A stretch of 64,000 nt of DNA from an uncultured Anaerolineales bacterium. Lineage in GTDB: Bacteria; Chloroflexota; Anaerolineae; Anaerolineales; UBA6663. The translations under genes were made by a program, and so were the position numbers. The stretch is taken from assembly GCA_937952305.1 (NCBI GenBank), contig CALFZO010000139.1, forward strand, positions 1 through 64,000. Reading direction: 5' to 3'. This document shows, piece by piece, positions 34,259 to 42,071 of the stretch. The notes beneath the pieces are model-generated. The model did no database searches and had not been told where the DNA came from. It worked only from the letters and a program-made list of their open reading frames with translations. Position 1 is the first letter of the stretch; each line of letters opens with the position of its first letter.

Positions 34259-34573
34259 ATGCCCTTCCCAGACGCTGCCCCGCACCGACACTGCAGCCTG
34301 TGCTCGTCCATTCTAGATGAGGAATACGCTTTTCAGAAGTACGGCCACGCCGAGGACGACTCGGCCCTGCCCGCGGAGGCCAGCCGCCTGGTGCTGGTGA
34401 AGGACCTCCGGCCGTCCAGCGGCCGCGCGCTGCACTTGAAGCAGTGCCCCGAGTGCGGCACGTACTACCTCTATCGGACCGACTACGAGTATCTCGTCAA
34501 CGGCTCGGAGGACGAGCAGTTCCTGACGCGCCTGACCTCCGACCAGGCCGCCGAGTATCTCGACCCGGCCTGA
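34259..34573 (+). CDS. Small zinc-ribbon protein
   Basis: 104 residues. Two paired cysteine knuckles are visible, HCSLCSSIL near residue 10 and CPECGTYY near residue 62, consistent with one zinc ribbon. GAGG sits 5 bases ahead of the ATG at 34259. The function is unknown; such proteins often act in nucleic-acid or protein binding. No close operon partner on the same strand. Confidence 0.7.
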   Translation: MPFPDAAPHRHCSLCSSILDEEYAFQKYGHAEDDSALPAEASRLVLVKDLRPSSGRALHLKQCPECGTYYLYRTDYEYLVNGSEDEQFLTRLTSDQAAEYLDPA

Positions 34574-34600
34574 CGCCCCCGCCCCTCGAGGGGCGCCCGC

Positions 34601-34619
34601 TTTGGGCCGTTAGCCCAAA
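34601..34619 (+). terminator. 7-bp hairpin after the zinc-ribbon gene
   Basis: TTTGGGC (34601-34607) pairs with GCCCAAA (34613-34619) around CGTTA, 28 bases past the stop. A second short stem (GCCCCTCGAGGGGC at 34581-34594) precedes it. There is no T run, so termination is plausible but not certain. Confidence 0.45.
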
Positions 34620-34721
34620 TAATGCTGATCTGGCCCGATTTGCCACAACCCCGCCCGCCCGGGGCGCGGATAGCCGCGAGTCATGACAACAGTCTCCGGA
34701 AACCGGCTTTATGCACCCTTG

Positions 34722-34736
34722 TTCACGGCCCGTGAA
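34722..34736. promoter_or_regulatory. 15-bp palindrome upstream of malic enzyme
   Basis: TTCACGG, C, CCGTGAA lies 44 bases before the ATG of the malic-enzyme gene, in the position of an operator. No binding protein is implied by the sequence alone. Confidence 0.4.
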
Positions 34737-34780
34737 AGTCCTACGCTCCTCCCGTCGACCTAACACTGAGAGGAGTACTT

Positions 34781-36424
34781 ATGTTCGACCCACGCACCAT
34801 CCGCGGCAAGCGCGGCGTAGACATCCTGCACGATCCGGTTCTCAACAAAGGCACGGCCTTCACGGATGCCGAGCGCGACATGCTCGGCCTGCGCGGCCTG
34901 CTGCCGCCGCGCGTCTTCACCCAAGACCAGCAGATGATGCGCGTCCTGGAGAACATGCGGCGCAAGACCTCTGACATCGAGAAGTACATCTACCTCGGGT
35001 CCCTGCAGGACCGCAACGAGAATCTCTTCTACCGCGTGGTGATGAGCAACCTCGACGAGATGATGCCCCTCATCTACACGCCCACCGTCGGCCAGGGCTG
35101 CCAGGAGTTCGGGCACATCTTCCGCCGGCCGCGCGGCCTGTACGTCACCGCCCGCGACCGCGGCCACGTGCGCGACGTGCTGCGCAACTGGCCGTTCCCG
35201 GATGTGCGCATGATCGTGGTCACCGACGGCGAGCGCATCCTGGGCTTGGGCGACCTGGGCGCCGGCGGCATGGGCATCCCCATCGGCAAGCTGGCCCTGT
35301 ACACGGCCTGCGCCGGCGTGCACCCCACCCAGTGTCTGCCCGTGATGCTGGATGTCGGCACCAACAACGCCGCCCTCCTCCAGGATCCGCTCTACATCGG
35401 CGTGCCGGAGCGGCGGCTGCGCGGCGCCGCCTACGACGAACTGGTGGACGAGTTTGTGGAGGCCGTGCAGGAGATCTTCCCGCACGCCTGCCTGCAGCTG
35501 GAAGACTTCGGCAACACCAACGCCTTCCGCCTGCTGCGCCGCTACCAGCAGATGGCCTGCACCTTCGACGACGACATCCAGGGCACAGCCGGCGTGGCGC
35601 TGGCCGGCATCTACTCCGCTCTGCGGCTGACCCACAACCGCCTGGCCGATCACAAGTTCCTGTTCCTGGGCGCGGGCGAGGCCGGCGTGGGCATCGGCGA
35701 CCTGATCGTCACCGGGCTCAAGGCTGAGGGCGTCAGCGAGGCTGAGGCCAAGCAGAAGTGCTGGTTCGTGGACTCCAAGGGCCTGGTGGTGAAGAGCCGC
35801 ACCGACTTGGTCGAGCACAAGCTGCCCTACGCCCACGACCACGCGCCGGTGGCCGACTTCCTGGAGGCGGTGGAGACGCTCAAGCCCACGGCCATCATCG
35901 GCGTGGCCGGCATGGGCCGGCTGTTCACGCGGCCGGTGGTGGAGGCCATGGGACGCCTGAACGAGCGCCCGATCATCTTCGCCCTGTCCAACCCCACCTC
36001 CAAGTCTGAGTGCACGGCTGAAGAGGCCTACACCTGGACGGACGGGCGCGCCATCTTCGCCAGCGGCAGCCCCTTCAAGCCCGTGGTCTACAACGGCAAG
36101 ACGTACGTGCCCGGCCAGGGCAACAACTCCTACGTCTTCCCCGGCGTCGGCCTGGGCGTAATCGCCAGCCAGGCCAAGCGCGTGCCGGACGAGATGTTCT
36201 TCGCCGCGGCCAAGACACTGGCCAGCCTCGTGACCGATGCCGACCTGGCCATGGGCCGCATCTACCCCGGCCTGGACCGCATCCGCGAAGTCTCAGCCGC
36301 CATCGCCATGGCGGTGGCCGAGGTCGCGTTCGAGCTGGGCCTGACCGACATGTCCCGGCCGGCCGACCTGGCCGCCCACGTCCACGCGCACATGTACGTG
36401 CCGACCTACCCGGAATACAAGTAA
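34781..36424 (+). CDS. maeA: NAD-dependent malic enzyme
   Basis: 547 residues, the length of bacterial NAD-malic enzyme (MaeA/SfcA), which decarboxylates malate to pyruvate. Motifs include YTPTVGQGCQEFG, GLGDLGAGGMGIPIGK, LEDFGNTNAF, TFDDDIQGTAGVALAG (metal and malate residues) and GAGEAGVGIGD for the dinucleotide fold. AGGAG lies 5 bases upstream of the start. A strong terminator follows. It is a metabolic gene unrelated by neighbourhood to the nearby enzymes. Confidence 0.95.
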   Translation: MFDPRTIRGKRGVDILHDPVLNKGTAFTDAERDMLGLRGLLPPRVFTQDQQMMRVLENMRRKTSDIEKYIYLGSLQDRNENLFYRVVMSNLDEMMPLIYTPTVGQGCQEFGHIFRRPRGLYVTARDRGHVRDVLRNWPFPDVRMIVVTDGERILGLGDLGAGGMGIPIGKLALYTACAGVHPTQCLPVMLDVGTNNAALLQDPLYIGVPERRLRGAAYDELVDEFVEAVQEIFPHACLQLEDFGNTNAFRLLRRYQQMACTFDDDIQGTAGVALAGIYSALRLTHNRLADHKFLFLGAGEAGVGIGDLIVTGLKAEGVSEAEAKQKCWFVDSKGLVVKSRTDLVEHKLPYAHDHAPVADFLEAVETLKPTAIIGVAGMGRLFTRPVVEAMGRLNERPIIFALSNPTSKSECTAEEAYTWTDGRAIFASGSPFKPVVYNGKTYVPGQGNNSYVFPGVGLGVIASQAKRVPDEMFFAAAKTLASLVTDADLAMGRIYPGLDRIREVSAAIAMAVAEVAFELGLTDMSRPADLAAHVHAHMYVPTYPEYK

Positions 36425-36454
36425 CGGCTCCCGGCGTGACGCCGGACCACACGC

Positions 36455-36491
36455 AAGGGCTGGACCCGTCCGGGTTCAGCCCTTTGTTTTT
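36455..36491 (+). terminator. Strong intrinsic terminator after malic enzyme
   Basis: A 13-bp stem with one G-U pair (36455-36467 with 36472-36484), loop GTCC, is followed by T, G and five Ts (36487-36491). It begins 31 bases past the stop. Confidence 0.88.
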
Positions 36492-36507
36492 CCGCGGCTC
36501 TCCGCCC

Positions 36508-36537
36508 TTGATATATCAGAACAGATGTGCTTATATT
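36508..36537 (+). promoter_or_regulatory. Sigma-70 promoter for the AraC/SRPBCC genes
   Basis: TTGATA (36508-36513) and TATATT (36532-36537) are separated by 18 bases, each a five-of-six match, in an AT-rich patch just past the malic-enzyme terminator and 36 bases before the AraC-family start. Confidence 0.6.
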
Positions 36538-36572
36538 TCCGATACACGCGCTGATTGGGAAAAGGCCGCCCG

Positions 36573-37274
36573 ATGAGTTTCCTGGTAGAACAACGCCCGT
36601 CTGATTCGCCCTTTGTGGAAACGGTGATGCACGGCTGGACGGTGGGCACCGGCACCACCACCCGGCCGGCCGAGACGCACTGGCATCTGGTGTTTGCCCG
36701 CCACGCCGGCGGCGTCTCGCCGATGATGGTCGGACCGCTGACCACGGCCGGCCGCGTGGCATTTCAGCCCGGCGTCGAAATCCTGTGGATCAAGTTCAAG
36801 CTGGGCGCATTCATGCCAGACCTCCCGGCCAGGGACTTCCTGAACAGCGAGGCCAGCCTGCCTGGTGCGGCGGATCGGCGTTTCTGGTTAAAGGGTTCGG
36901 CCTGGCAATATCCCGACTTTGAAAACGTGGAGACATTCATCGGCCGGCTCGCGCGCGCCGATGTGCTCGTGCATGACCCGGCCGTTGCCGCCGCGCTGCA
37001 GGAGCAGACGCCCACCGTCGCCGGCCGCACGCTCCGCCATCGGTTCCTGCGCGCCACCGGTCAGAGCCAGGGCCACATTCGGCAGTGGCAGCGCGCCCAG
37101 CGGGCCGAGGCGCTGCTGCGGCAGGGCGTCACCATCCTGGACACCGTCCAGGCGGCCGGCTACTCTGATCAGGCGCACCTGACCCGCTCGCTGAAACAGT
37201 TCATCGGCCAGACGCCCGCGCAGATCCGGCGCCAAGCGGCCGCCGGTGACGCGGATCAGTGCGAGCGCGCCTGA
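36573..37274 (+). CDS. AraC-family transcriptional regulator
   Basis: 233 residues. The C-terminal about 90 residues are the AraC HTH_18 domain (GHIRQWQRAQRAEALLRQGV, then AGYSDQAHLTRSLKQFIGQTPAQIRRQ). The N-terminal part is the ligand-binding region of the PAS/cupin-like type without obvious motifs. AAGG 7 bases upstream supports the ATG at 36573 over a TTG six codons before. It probably regulates the next gene, an SRPBCC protein, with which it shares the promoter. Confidence 0.9.
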   Translation: MSFLVEQRPSDSPFVETVMHGWTVGTGTTTRPAETHWHLVFARHAGGVSPMMVGPLTTAGRVAFQPGVEILWIKFKLGAFMPDLPARDFLNSEASLPGAADRRFWLKGSAWQYPDFENVETFIGRLARADVLVHDPAVAAALQEQTPTVAGRTLRHRFLRATGQSQGHIRQWQRAQRAEALLRQGVTILDTVQAAGYSDQAHLTRSLKQFIGQTPAQIRRQAAAGDADQCERA

Positions 37275-37385
37275 CCCCCCAACCCATTCCGTTTGCCGTT
37301 TTGTTCAAGACACCGGCCCGCGGGCCGCGGTATCCTGCCCAGCAGAGCAAGACAAGTTTGCCCTCACAAGCAAGGAGAAACCGCG

Positions 37386-37886
37386 ATGAGCCCCGAGCCC
37401 GAAATCCGTGATCTGGTCTTCACGCGCGTCTTTGACGCGCCGGTGGAGCGGGTCTGGAAAGCCTGGACGGACGCCGAGGACGTGAAATACTGGTGGGGTC
37501 CGGACCGCTTTACCGCGCCCCTGGCCCGCCTGGAGGTGCGCCCCGGCGGCACCTCCCTGGTCTGCATGCGCGCGCCGGCCGAATTCGGCGGCCAGGATAT
37601 GTACAGCACCTGGCACTATCGTGACGTCGTGCCGCTGCAGCGGCTTGTGTACCTCCACAACCTGGCTGACGCTGACGGCCGCACGCTGGACCCGGTTACA
37701 CTGGGCCTGCCCCCGGATTTCCCCCAAGACGTCCGCAACACCATCACCTTCAAGGCGCTCAGCCCGACCCGGACCGAACTCACCGTCACCGAGCATGATT
37801 GGCCGGTGGGCCAGATGCGGGAGATGTCGCGGCTGGGCATGGAGCAGTGCCTGGACAAGATGGCCCGGCTCTTCGCCGAGGCCTGA
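37386..37886 (+). CDS. SRPBCC/AHSA1 family protein
   Basis: 166 residues with the START-like helix-grip pattern of AHSA1: VFDAPVERVWKAWTDAEDVKYWWGP, LEVRPGGTSLV and a C-terminal long helix (GMEQCLDKMARLF). Family members bind hydrophobic ligands or activate Hsp90-like partners; the role here is unknown. AAGGAG lies 8 bases before the ATG at 37386. It follows the AraC gene by 111 bp on the same strand and is likely controlled with it. Confidence 0.85.
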   Translation: MSPEPEIRDLVFTRVFDAPVERVWKAWTDAEDVKYWWGPDRFTAPLARLEVRPGGTSLVCMRAPAEFGGQDMYSTWHYRDVVPLQRLVYLHNLADADGRTLDPVTLGLPPDFPQDVRNTITFKALSPTRTELTVTEHDWPVGQMREMSRLGMEQCLDKMARLFAEA

Positions 37887-37897
37887 CGCCGCAAAAC

Positions 37898-37933
37898 AAA
37901 CGCCAGGCCAGACGCTGGTCTGGCCCGGCGTTT
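37898..37933. terminator. Bidirectional terminator closing the large minus-strand operon
   Basis: AAACGCC (37898-37904) pairs with GGCGTTT (37927-37933) and GGCCAGAC (37906-37913) with GTCTGGCC (37918-37925), one mismatch between, loop GCTG. It lies between convergent genes and is followed by GTTT-like ends on both strands, so it can stop both the SRPBCC transcript and the long operon. Confidence 0.85.
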
Positions 37934-37974
37934 CCTTCGGTCACAGGTTGAGGCCGGGCCGGCGGCGGTGCGGG

Positions 37975-39003
37975 TCAGCGCGTCAGGTGAACCGGCTGCC
38001 CGGCGCGCGCCGACTGGTAGATCGCCTCGACCAACTGCAGACTGCGCTTCCCCTCGCGGCCGTCGAGGAGAGGCTGGCGGCGCTCACGGAGGGCGGCGAC
38101 GAAGTCCTGTAATTGAGCTGTGTGCCCGGCCGTCGAGATATCCATGGGGCGAGCGGCGCCGCTGCTGATGGCGGCCTCCTCCGAACCGGCCTCGCGCGGC
38201 TCCTGCAGGTGCCACTCCAGCCGGCCGAGCCCCTTGTGATAGACGGCGCTGCCATTCGTGCCGAAGAACTCCAGACGCTCCGGGTAGCCGGGATAGGCGG
38301 CGGTCGTCGCCTGGACCAGGCCGAGCTTGCCGTCCGGGTAGGTCAGCAGCGCCTGAACGGCGTCCTCCACCTCGATCGCGTGCGCGAGGGTCCGGGCCTG
38401 GGCGGTCACGGCGGCGGGCAGACCAGCCAGCCAGACCAGCAGATCCAGGGCATGGATGGCCTGGTTGATGAGCACCCCGCCCCCCGACTGCGCCGGGGAG
38501 GTGCGCCACGCCCGGCTGGCGTAATAGGCGTCATCGCGGTGCCACAGCGTGCTGGCGCTCACCCAGACCAGCCGGCCCAGCCGCCCCGAGTCGATCAGCG
38601 CCTTCAGCTTGAGGGTCAGCGGCTCGAAGCGGCTTTGGAAAACGACCCCCAGCGTGATGCCCGCCTGCTCGCAGGCCGTGAGCATGGCCTCACACTCGGC
38701 GACCGTGGTCGCCATGGGCTTCTCGCACCAGACATGCTTGCCGGCCGCGGCCGCCGCCTGCGTGAGCGGCGCGTGCAGATCGTGCGCGGTGCAGATGGTC
38801 ACCGCGTCCACATCGGCGCGAGCCAGCACCTCGCGATAGTCGGCGTGCCAGGCGCCCCCGTACTGGGCTGTAAAAGCCTGGCCGCGCGCCGGGTCGCGCG
38901 TGGCCGCGGCGACCAGTTCACAGCCTGGCGTGGCCCGGATGGCGGCGGCATGGACGGGCGCGATGTTGCCGACCCCAAGAATGGCGAAGCGAATAGTCTG
39001 CAT
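37975..39003 (-). CDS. Gfo/Idh/MocA family oxidoreductase (last gene of the operon)
   Basis: 342 residues: Rossmann motif ILGVGNIAP (8-16), the catalytic EKP at 94-96 and the usual C-terminal domain. The family oxidises or reduces polyols and sugars with NAD(P). Its place at the end of a uronate/amino-sugar operon suggests a sugar substrate such as an inositol- or uronate-type polyol, which is unproven. It follows a URO-D-type gene by 30 bases. Confidence 0.88.
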   Translation of the reverse strand: MQTIRFAILGVGNIAPVHAAAIRATPGCELVAAATRDPARGQAFTAQYGGAWHADYREVLARADVDAVTICTAHDLHAPLTQAAAAAGKHVWCEKPMATTVAECEAMLTACEQAGITLGVVFQSRFEPLTLKLKALIDSGRLGRLVWVSASTLWHRDDAYYASRAWRTSPAQSGGGVLINQAIHALDLLVWLAGLPAAVTAQARTLAHAIEVEDAVQALLTYPDGKLGLVQATTAAYPGYPERLEFFGTNGSAVYHKGLGRLEWHLQEPREAGSEEAAISSGAARPMDISTAGHTAQLQDFVAALRERRQPLLDGREGKRSLQLVEAIYQSARAGQPVHLTR

Positions 39004-39033
39004 GGTCCGACGCGGCTAACCTAGAGCGGCCGT

Positions 39034-40128
39034 TCAGGCGCCAAAGCGGCGATACCGCTCGACGACAGCGGCCATGGCGAACAGATTGTCGTCCGGCGTG
39101 CCGTGGTCCATGTTGATGCAGCAGATGCCGGCGAGTTGCAGAGGGCCGGCCGCCTGCAGCAGGCGTTCGGTGTCGGCGGCAATCTCGGCCGGCGTGCACT
39201 GTAACATCCGGACCGGGCTCAAGCGCAGATTCAAGAACGCGTCCGGCAGCAACTCGCGGCAGCGGGCCACGTCCGACCCCCAGCCGACGTCGTAAAAGCT
39301 GGCCGGCAGCTGCGCGTACTCAGCCGCGATGCGATGCAGGTTGTCGCCGCAGTGGTGGATCCCGAACGGGGTCAAGCGCTGGGCGAGGACTTGCTCGACC
39401 GGGAACTGCAGCGCGCGGTAACTGCGCGGTGAGATCATCTGCACCGAACAGTTGGCGTGCAGGAACGGCGTTGGCGTCAGCCGGGCCGCCATGCGGTTGA
39501 CCGAGATCGAATAGCTGCCGGTGCGGGAGTGGAGGTAGCTGGCCACATCGCCGATCAGCTCGGCGATGAGTTCGAGCAGCCGCCGGACCCGGCCGGGCGC
39601 CTGGTAGAAATCGGCGAACATGTCCTGACCGTAAAGGTGGTAGGCCGCGTTCAGCAGACCGTCGGTGTTCAGGTCGCCAACCAGGTAACCGTGCTCGGCC
39701 TCGAGCGCGTCCATCTGGCGGATGAGCTCGCGCATGGGCCAGCGCGCCCGGAAGTCTGGTTTCTCCAGGGCCTCGATTTCGGCCGGCGAAAGCTGGACGG
39801 GCTCGGGCTGCGGCGCCGCGTCCGCCTCAAAGCGGATGCGCGCGCCGAGGAGGGCCGGGATGACGAAGCCGCCGGCGACGTGCAGGGAGCCGATGACCGG
39901 CCGCGGCTGCGGGGCGGCCTCGCCCAGACCCAACTGCCCGTAGCGCTCGTGCAGGACGCGCCGCATCGTCACGTCATTGGCGATGCGGGCGGCCGGATCC
40001 AGGTAAAAGCCCTCGCCAAAGTCGAGGCCGGCGGCGTGATGCCACCAGTTCGGGTTGAAGACCAGCTCCAGCGGCAGGAACTGGTCCGGTGTGAGCGCTG
40101 TCACAGGCGCCGCCAGCGGCGCGCTCAC
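39034..40128 (-). CDS. URO-D-superfamily methyltransferase, complete H-x-C…C zinc motif
   Basis: 364 residues of the uroporphyrinogen-decarboxylase superfamily that includes MtaA/MtbA methylcobamide methyltransferases and CmuA. It has HHCGD and a downstream Cys pair at GICC with about 76 residues between, the H-x-C-x(n)-C spacing of the zinc-binding MtaA/MtbA motif. It lacks the N-terminal signature of true heme-synthesis HemE. The likely role is methyl transfer between a corrinoid and a substrate or thiol. Its start overlaps the stop of the fusion enzyme gene by ATGA. Substrate is inferred only from context. Confidence 0.78.
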   Translation of the reverse strand: MSAPLAAPVTALTPDQFLPLELVFNPNWWHHAAGLDFGEGFYLDPAARIANDVTMRRVLHERYGQLGLGEAAPQPRPVIGSLHVAGGFVIPALLGARIRFEADAAPQPEPVQLSPAEIEALEKPDFRARWPMRELIRQMDALEAEHGYLVGDLNTDGLLNAAYHLYGQDMFADFYQAPGRVRRLLELIAELIGDVASYLHSRTGSYSISVNRMAARLTPTPFLHANCSVQMISPRSYRALQFPVEQVLAQRLTPFGIHHCGDNLHRIAAEYAQLPASFYDVGWGSDVARCRELLPDAFLNLRLSPVRMLQCTPAEIAADTERLLQAAGPLQLAGICCINMDHGTPDDNLFAMAAVVERYRRFGA

Positions 40129-42071
40129 GCGCTGTAACTGGAGGCGGTCACCGAACCGCCGAGGCCGGTCCAGTTCGTGTGGAAGAACTGGCCGCGCGGC
40201 TGGTCGACGCGCTCATACGTATGCGCGCCGAAGTAGTCGCGCTGGGCCTGGATCAGGCTGGCCGGCAGCCAGCCCGCGCGATACCCATCGAAGAAAGTCA
40301 GGGCGCTGGCCATCGCCGGCACGGGCACCCCGTTCTCCACGGCCCGCGCCACCACGCGCCGCCAGGCCGGCTGAACGGCCTGGATCTCGTGGCGGAAATA
40401 CGGCGCCAGCAACAGATTGCTCAGATGCGGGTCGGCCGCGTAGGCCTCCTTGATCTTGCCCAAAAAGGCCGAGCGGATGATGCAGCCGCCGCGCCACATC
40501 AGGGCGATGCCGCCATAGTTCAGATTCCAGCCGTGCTCACGCGCCACGGCGCGCATGAGCATGAAGCCCTGCGCGTAAGAGATGATCTTGGCCGCGTACA
40601 GCGCGTCGCGGATCGCCGGGAGCCAGGCCGCGCGGTCTGTGGCGACGGAGACGGCCGGCCCGGACAGGATCTTTTCGGCCGCGACGCGTTCGTCTTTAAG
40701 CGCCGAGAGCGAGCGCGCCAGCACCGCCTCGCTGATCAAGGTCAATGGCATGCCGGCTTCCAGCGCCGCCATCACCGTCCAGCGGCCGGTGCCCTTCTGC
40801 CCAGCCACGTCCAGGATCTTGCCCACCAGCGGCTGGCCATCCGCATCCTGGACCGCCAGGATCTGGCCCGTGATCTCGATCAGATACGAGTTGAGCGGGC
40901 CGCGATCCCACTCCGCGAAGACCGGCGCGGCCTCCGCGTCCGTCAGCCCCACCAGCGTCCGCAGAAGCTGATAGGCCTCGGCGATGAGCTGCATGTCGCC
41001 GTACTCGATGCCGTTGTGCACCATCTTAACAAAGTGCCCGGCGCCGTTTTCGCCCACCCACTCACAGCAGGGCGTGCCATCCTCGACCTTGGCGGCGATG
41101 GCTTGGAAGATGTCCTTGACGTGCGGCCAGGCCGCCGGTGAGCCGCCCGGCATGATGGACGGCCCGTGGCGGGCGCCCTCCTCGCCGCCGGAAACGCCGG
41201 TGCCGACATAGAGCAGCCCTTTGGACTCCAGATAGGCAGCGCGGCGGAGGCTGTCCTCGTAATTCGAGTTGCCGCCGTCGATGACGATATCGCCCGGCTC
41301 CAGGAGCGGCAGCAGCAGCTCGATGAAGTCGTCCACGGGCGGGCCGGCTTTGACCATGAGCATCACGCGCCGCGGCCGCTTGAGCAAGCCCACCAACTCC
41401 TCCAGCGAGTGCGCGCCCACCACCGCCGTGCCCCGGGCGGGCCCCTGGAGGAACTCGTCCACCTTGGCCACGGAGCGGTTGAACACGGCGATTTTGAAGC
41501 CGTGATCGTTCATGTTGAGGACCAGGTTCTGGCCCATCACGGCCAGGCCGATCAGCCCGAGGTCACACTGTGTCATGGGAGATTCTTTCTGCTCGATGAG
41601 GGTTCCAAGAATACGCTCAACCAACTGCTCCGGCGGCGCAGCGATGTCCAGCGTGAGGGCGTCGGCGGGTGCCTCCAGCGTCGCGAACTGGCTGGTCAGC
41701 ATCTCAGGCTTCATGTAATGGCCCTGGCGAGACTGCAGGCGCCCCAGGATCAGGTCATAGCTGCCGCGCAGGTGGACAAAGTTTACCTCCGAACTGACAC
41801 GCAACCGTTCCCGATATTGGTGCTTGAGGGCCGAGCAGGCCAGCACCGCCGAGCGGCCGGCCGCGCTCTCGCGGCGCAACAGGTCCGCCAGGGTGCTGAG
41901 CCAGCCGGCGCGATCCTCGTCTGTGAGCGGGACGCCGCGCCCCATTTTGGCTTTGTTTTCAGGCGGGTGAAAGTCGTCGCCGTCGTAGAACGGCCAGCCC
42001 AGCCGTTCGGCCAGCCTGCGGCCGATGGTGGTCTTGCCGCAGCCGGACACGCCCATGACGATCACGATCAC
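40125..42071 (-). CDS. Gluconokinase/6-phosphogluconate dehydrogenase fusion
   Basis: 648 residues in one uninterrupted frame. Residues 1-165 are a GntK-type gluconokinase with P-loop GVSGCGKTTIG (7-17) and the GDDFHPPENKAKM block. Residues 166-648 are decarboxylating 6-phosphogluconate dehydrogenase, starting MTQCDLGLIGLAVMGQN, with the catalytic GHFVKMVHNGIEYGDMQLI segment and the NADP-site tail FHTNWTGLGG. Separate enzymes are about 165-180 and 468-482 residues, so both parts are full length. Together they take gluconate plus ATP to 6-phosphogluconate and then to ribulose 5-phosphate and CO2. It is coupled by ATGA overlaps to the LarA-like gene upstream and a URO-D-type gene downstream. 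Confidence 0.93.
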   Translation of the reverse strand: MIVIVMGVSGCGKTTIGRRLAERLGWPFYDGDDFHPPENKAKMGRGVPLTDEDRAGWLSTLADLLRRESAAGRSAVLACSALKHQYRERLRVSSEVNFVHLRGSYDLILGRLQSRQGHYMKPEMLTSQFATLEAPADALTLDIAAPPEQLVERILGTLIEQKESPMTQCDLGLIGLAVMGQNLVLNMNDHGFKIAVFNRSVAKVDEFLQGPARGTAVVGAHSLEELVGLLKRPRRVMLMVKAGPPVDDFIELLLPLLEPGDIVIDGGNSNYEDSLRRAAYLESKGLLYVGTGVSGGEEGARHGPSIMPGGSPAAWPHVKDIFQAIAAKVEDGTPCCEWVGENGAGHFVKMVHNGIEYGDMQLIAEAYQLLRTLVGLTDAEAAPVFAEWDRGPLNSYLIEITGQILAVQDADGQPLVGKILDVAGQKGTGRWTVMAALEAGMPLTLISEAVLARSLSALKDERVAAEKILSGPAVSVATDRAAWLPAIRDALYAAKIISYAQGFMLMRAVAREHGWNLNYGGIALMWRGGCIIRSAFLGKIKEAYAADPHLSNLLLAPYFRHEIQAVQPAWRRVVARAVENGVPVPAMASALTFFDGYRAGWLPASLIQAQRDYFGAHTYERVDQPRGQFFHTNWTGLGGSVTASSYSA

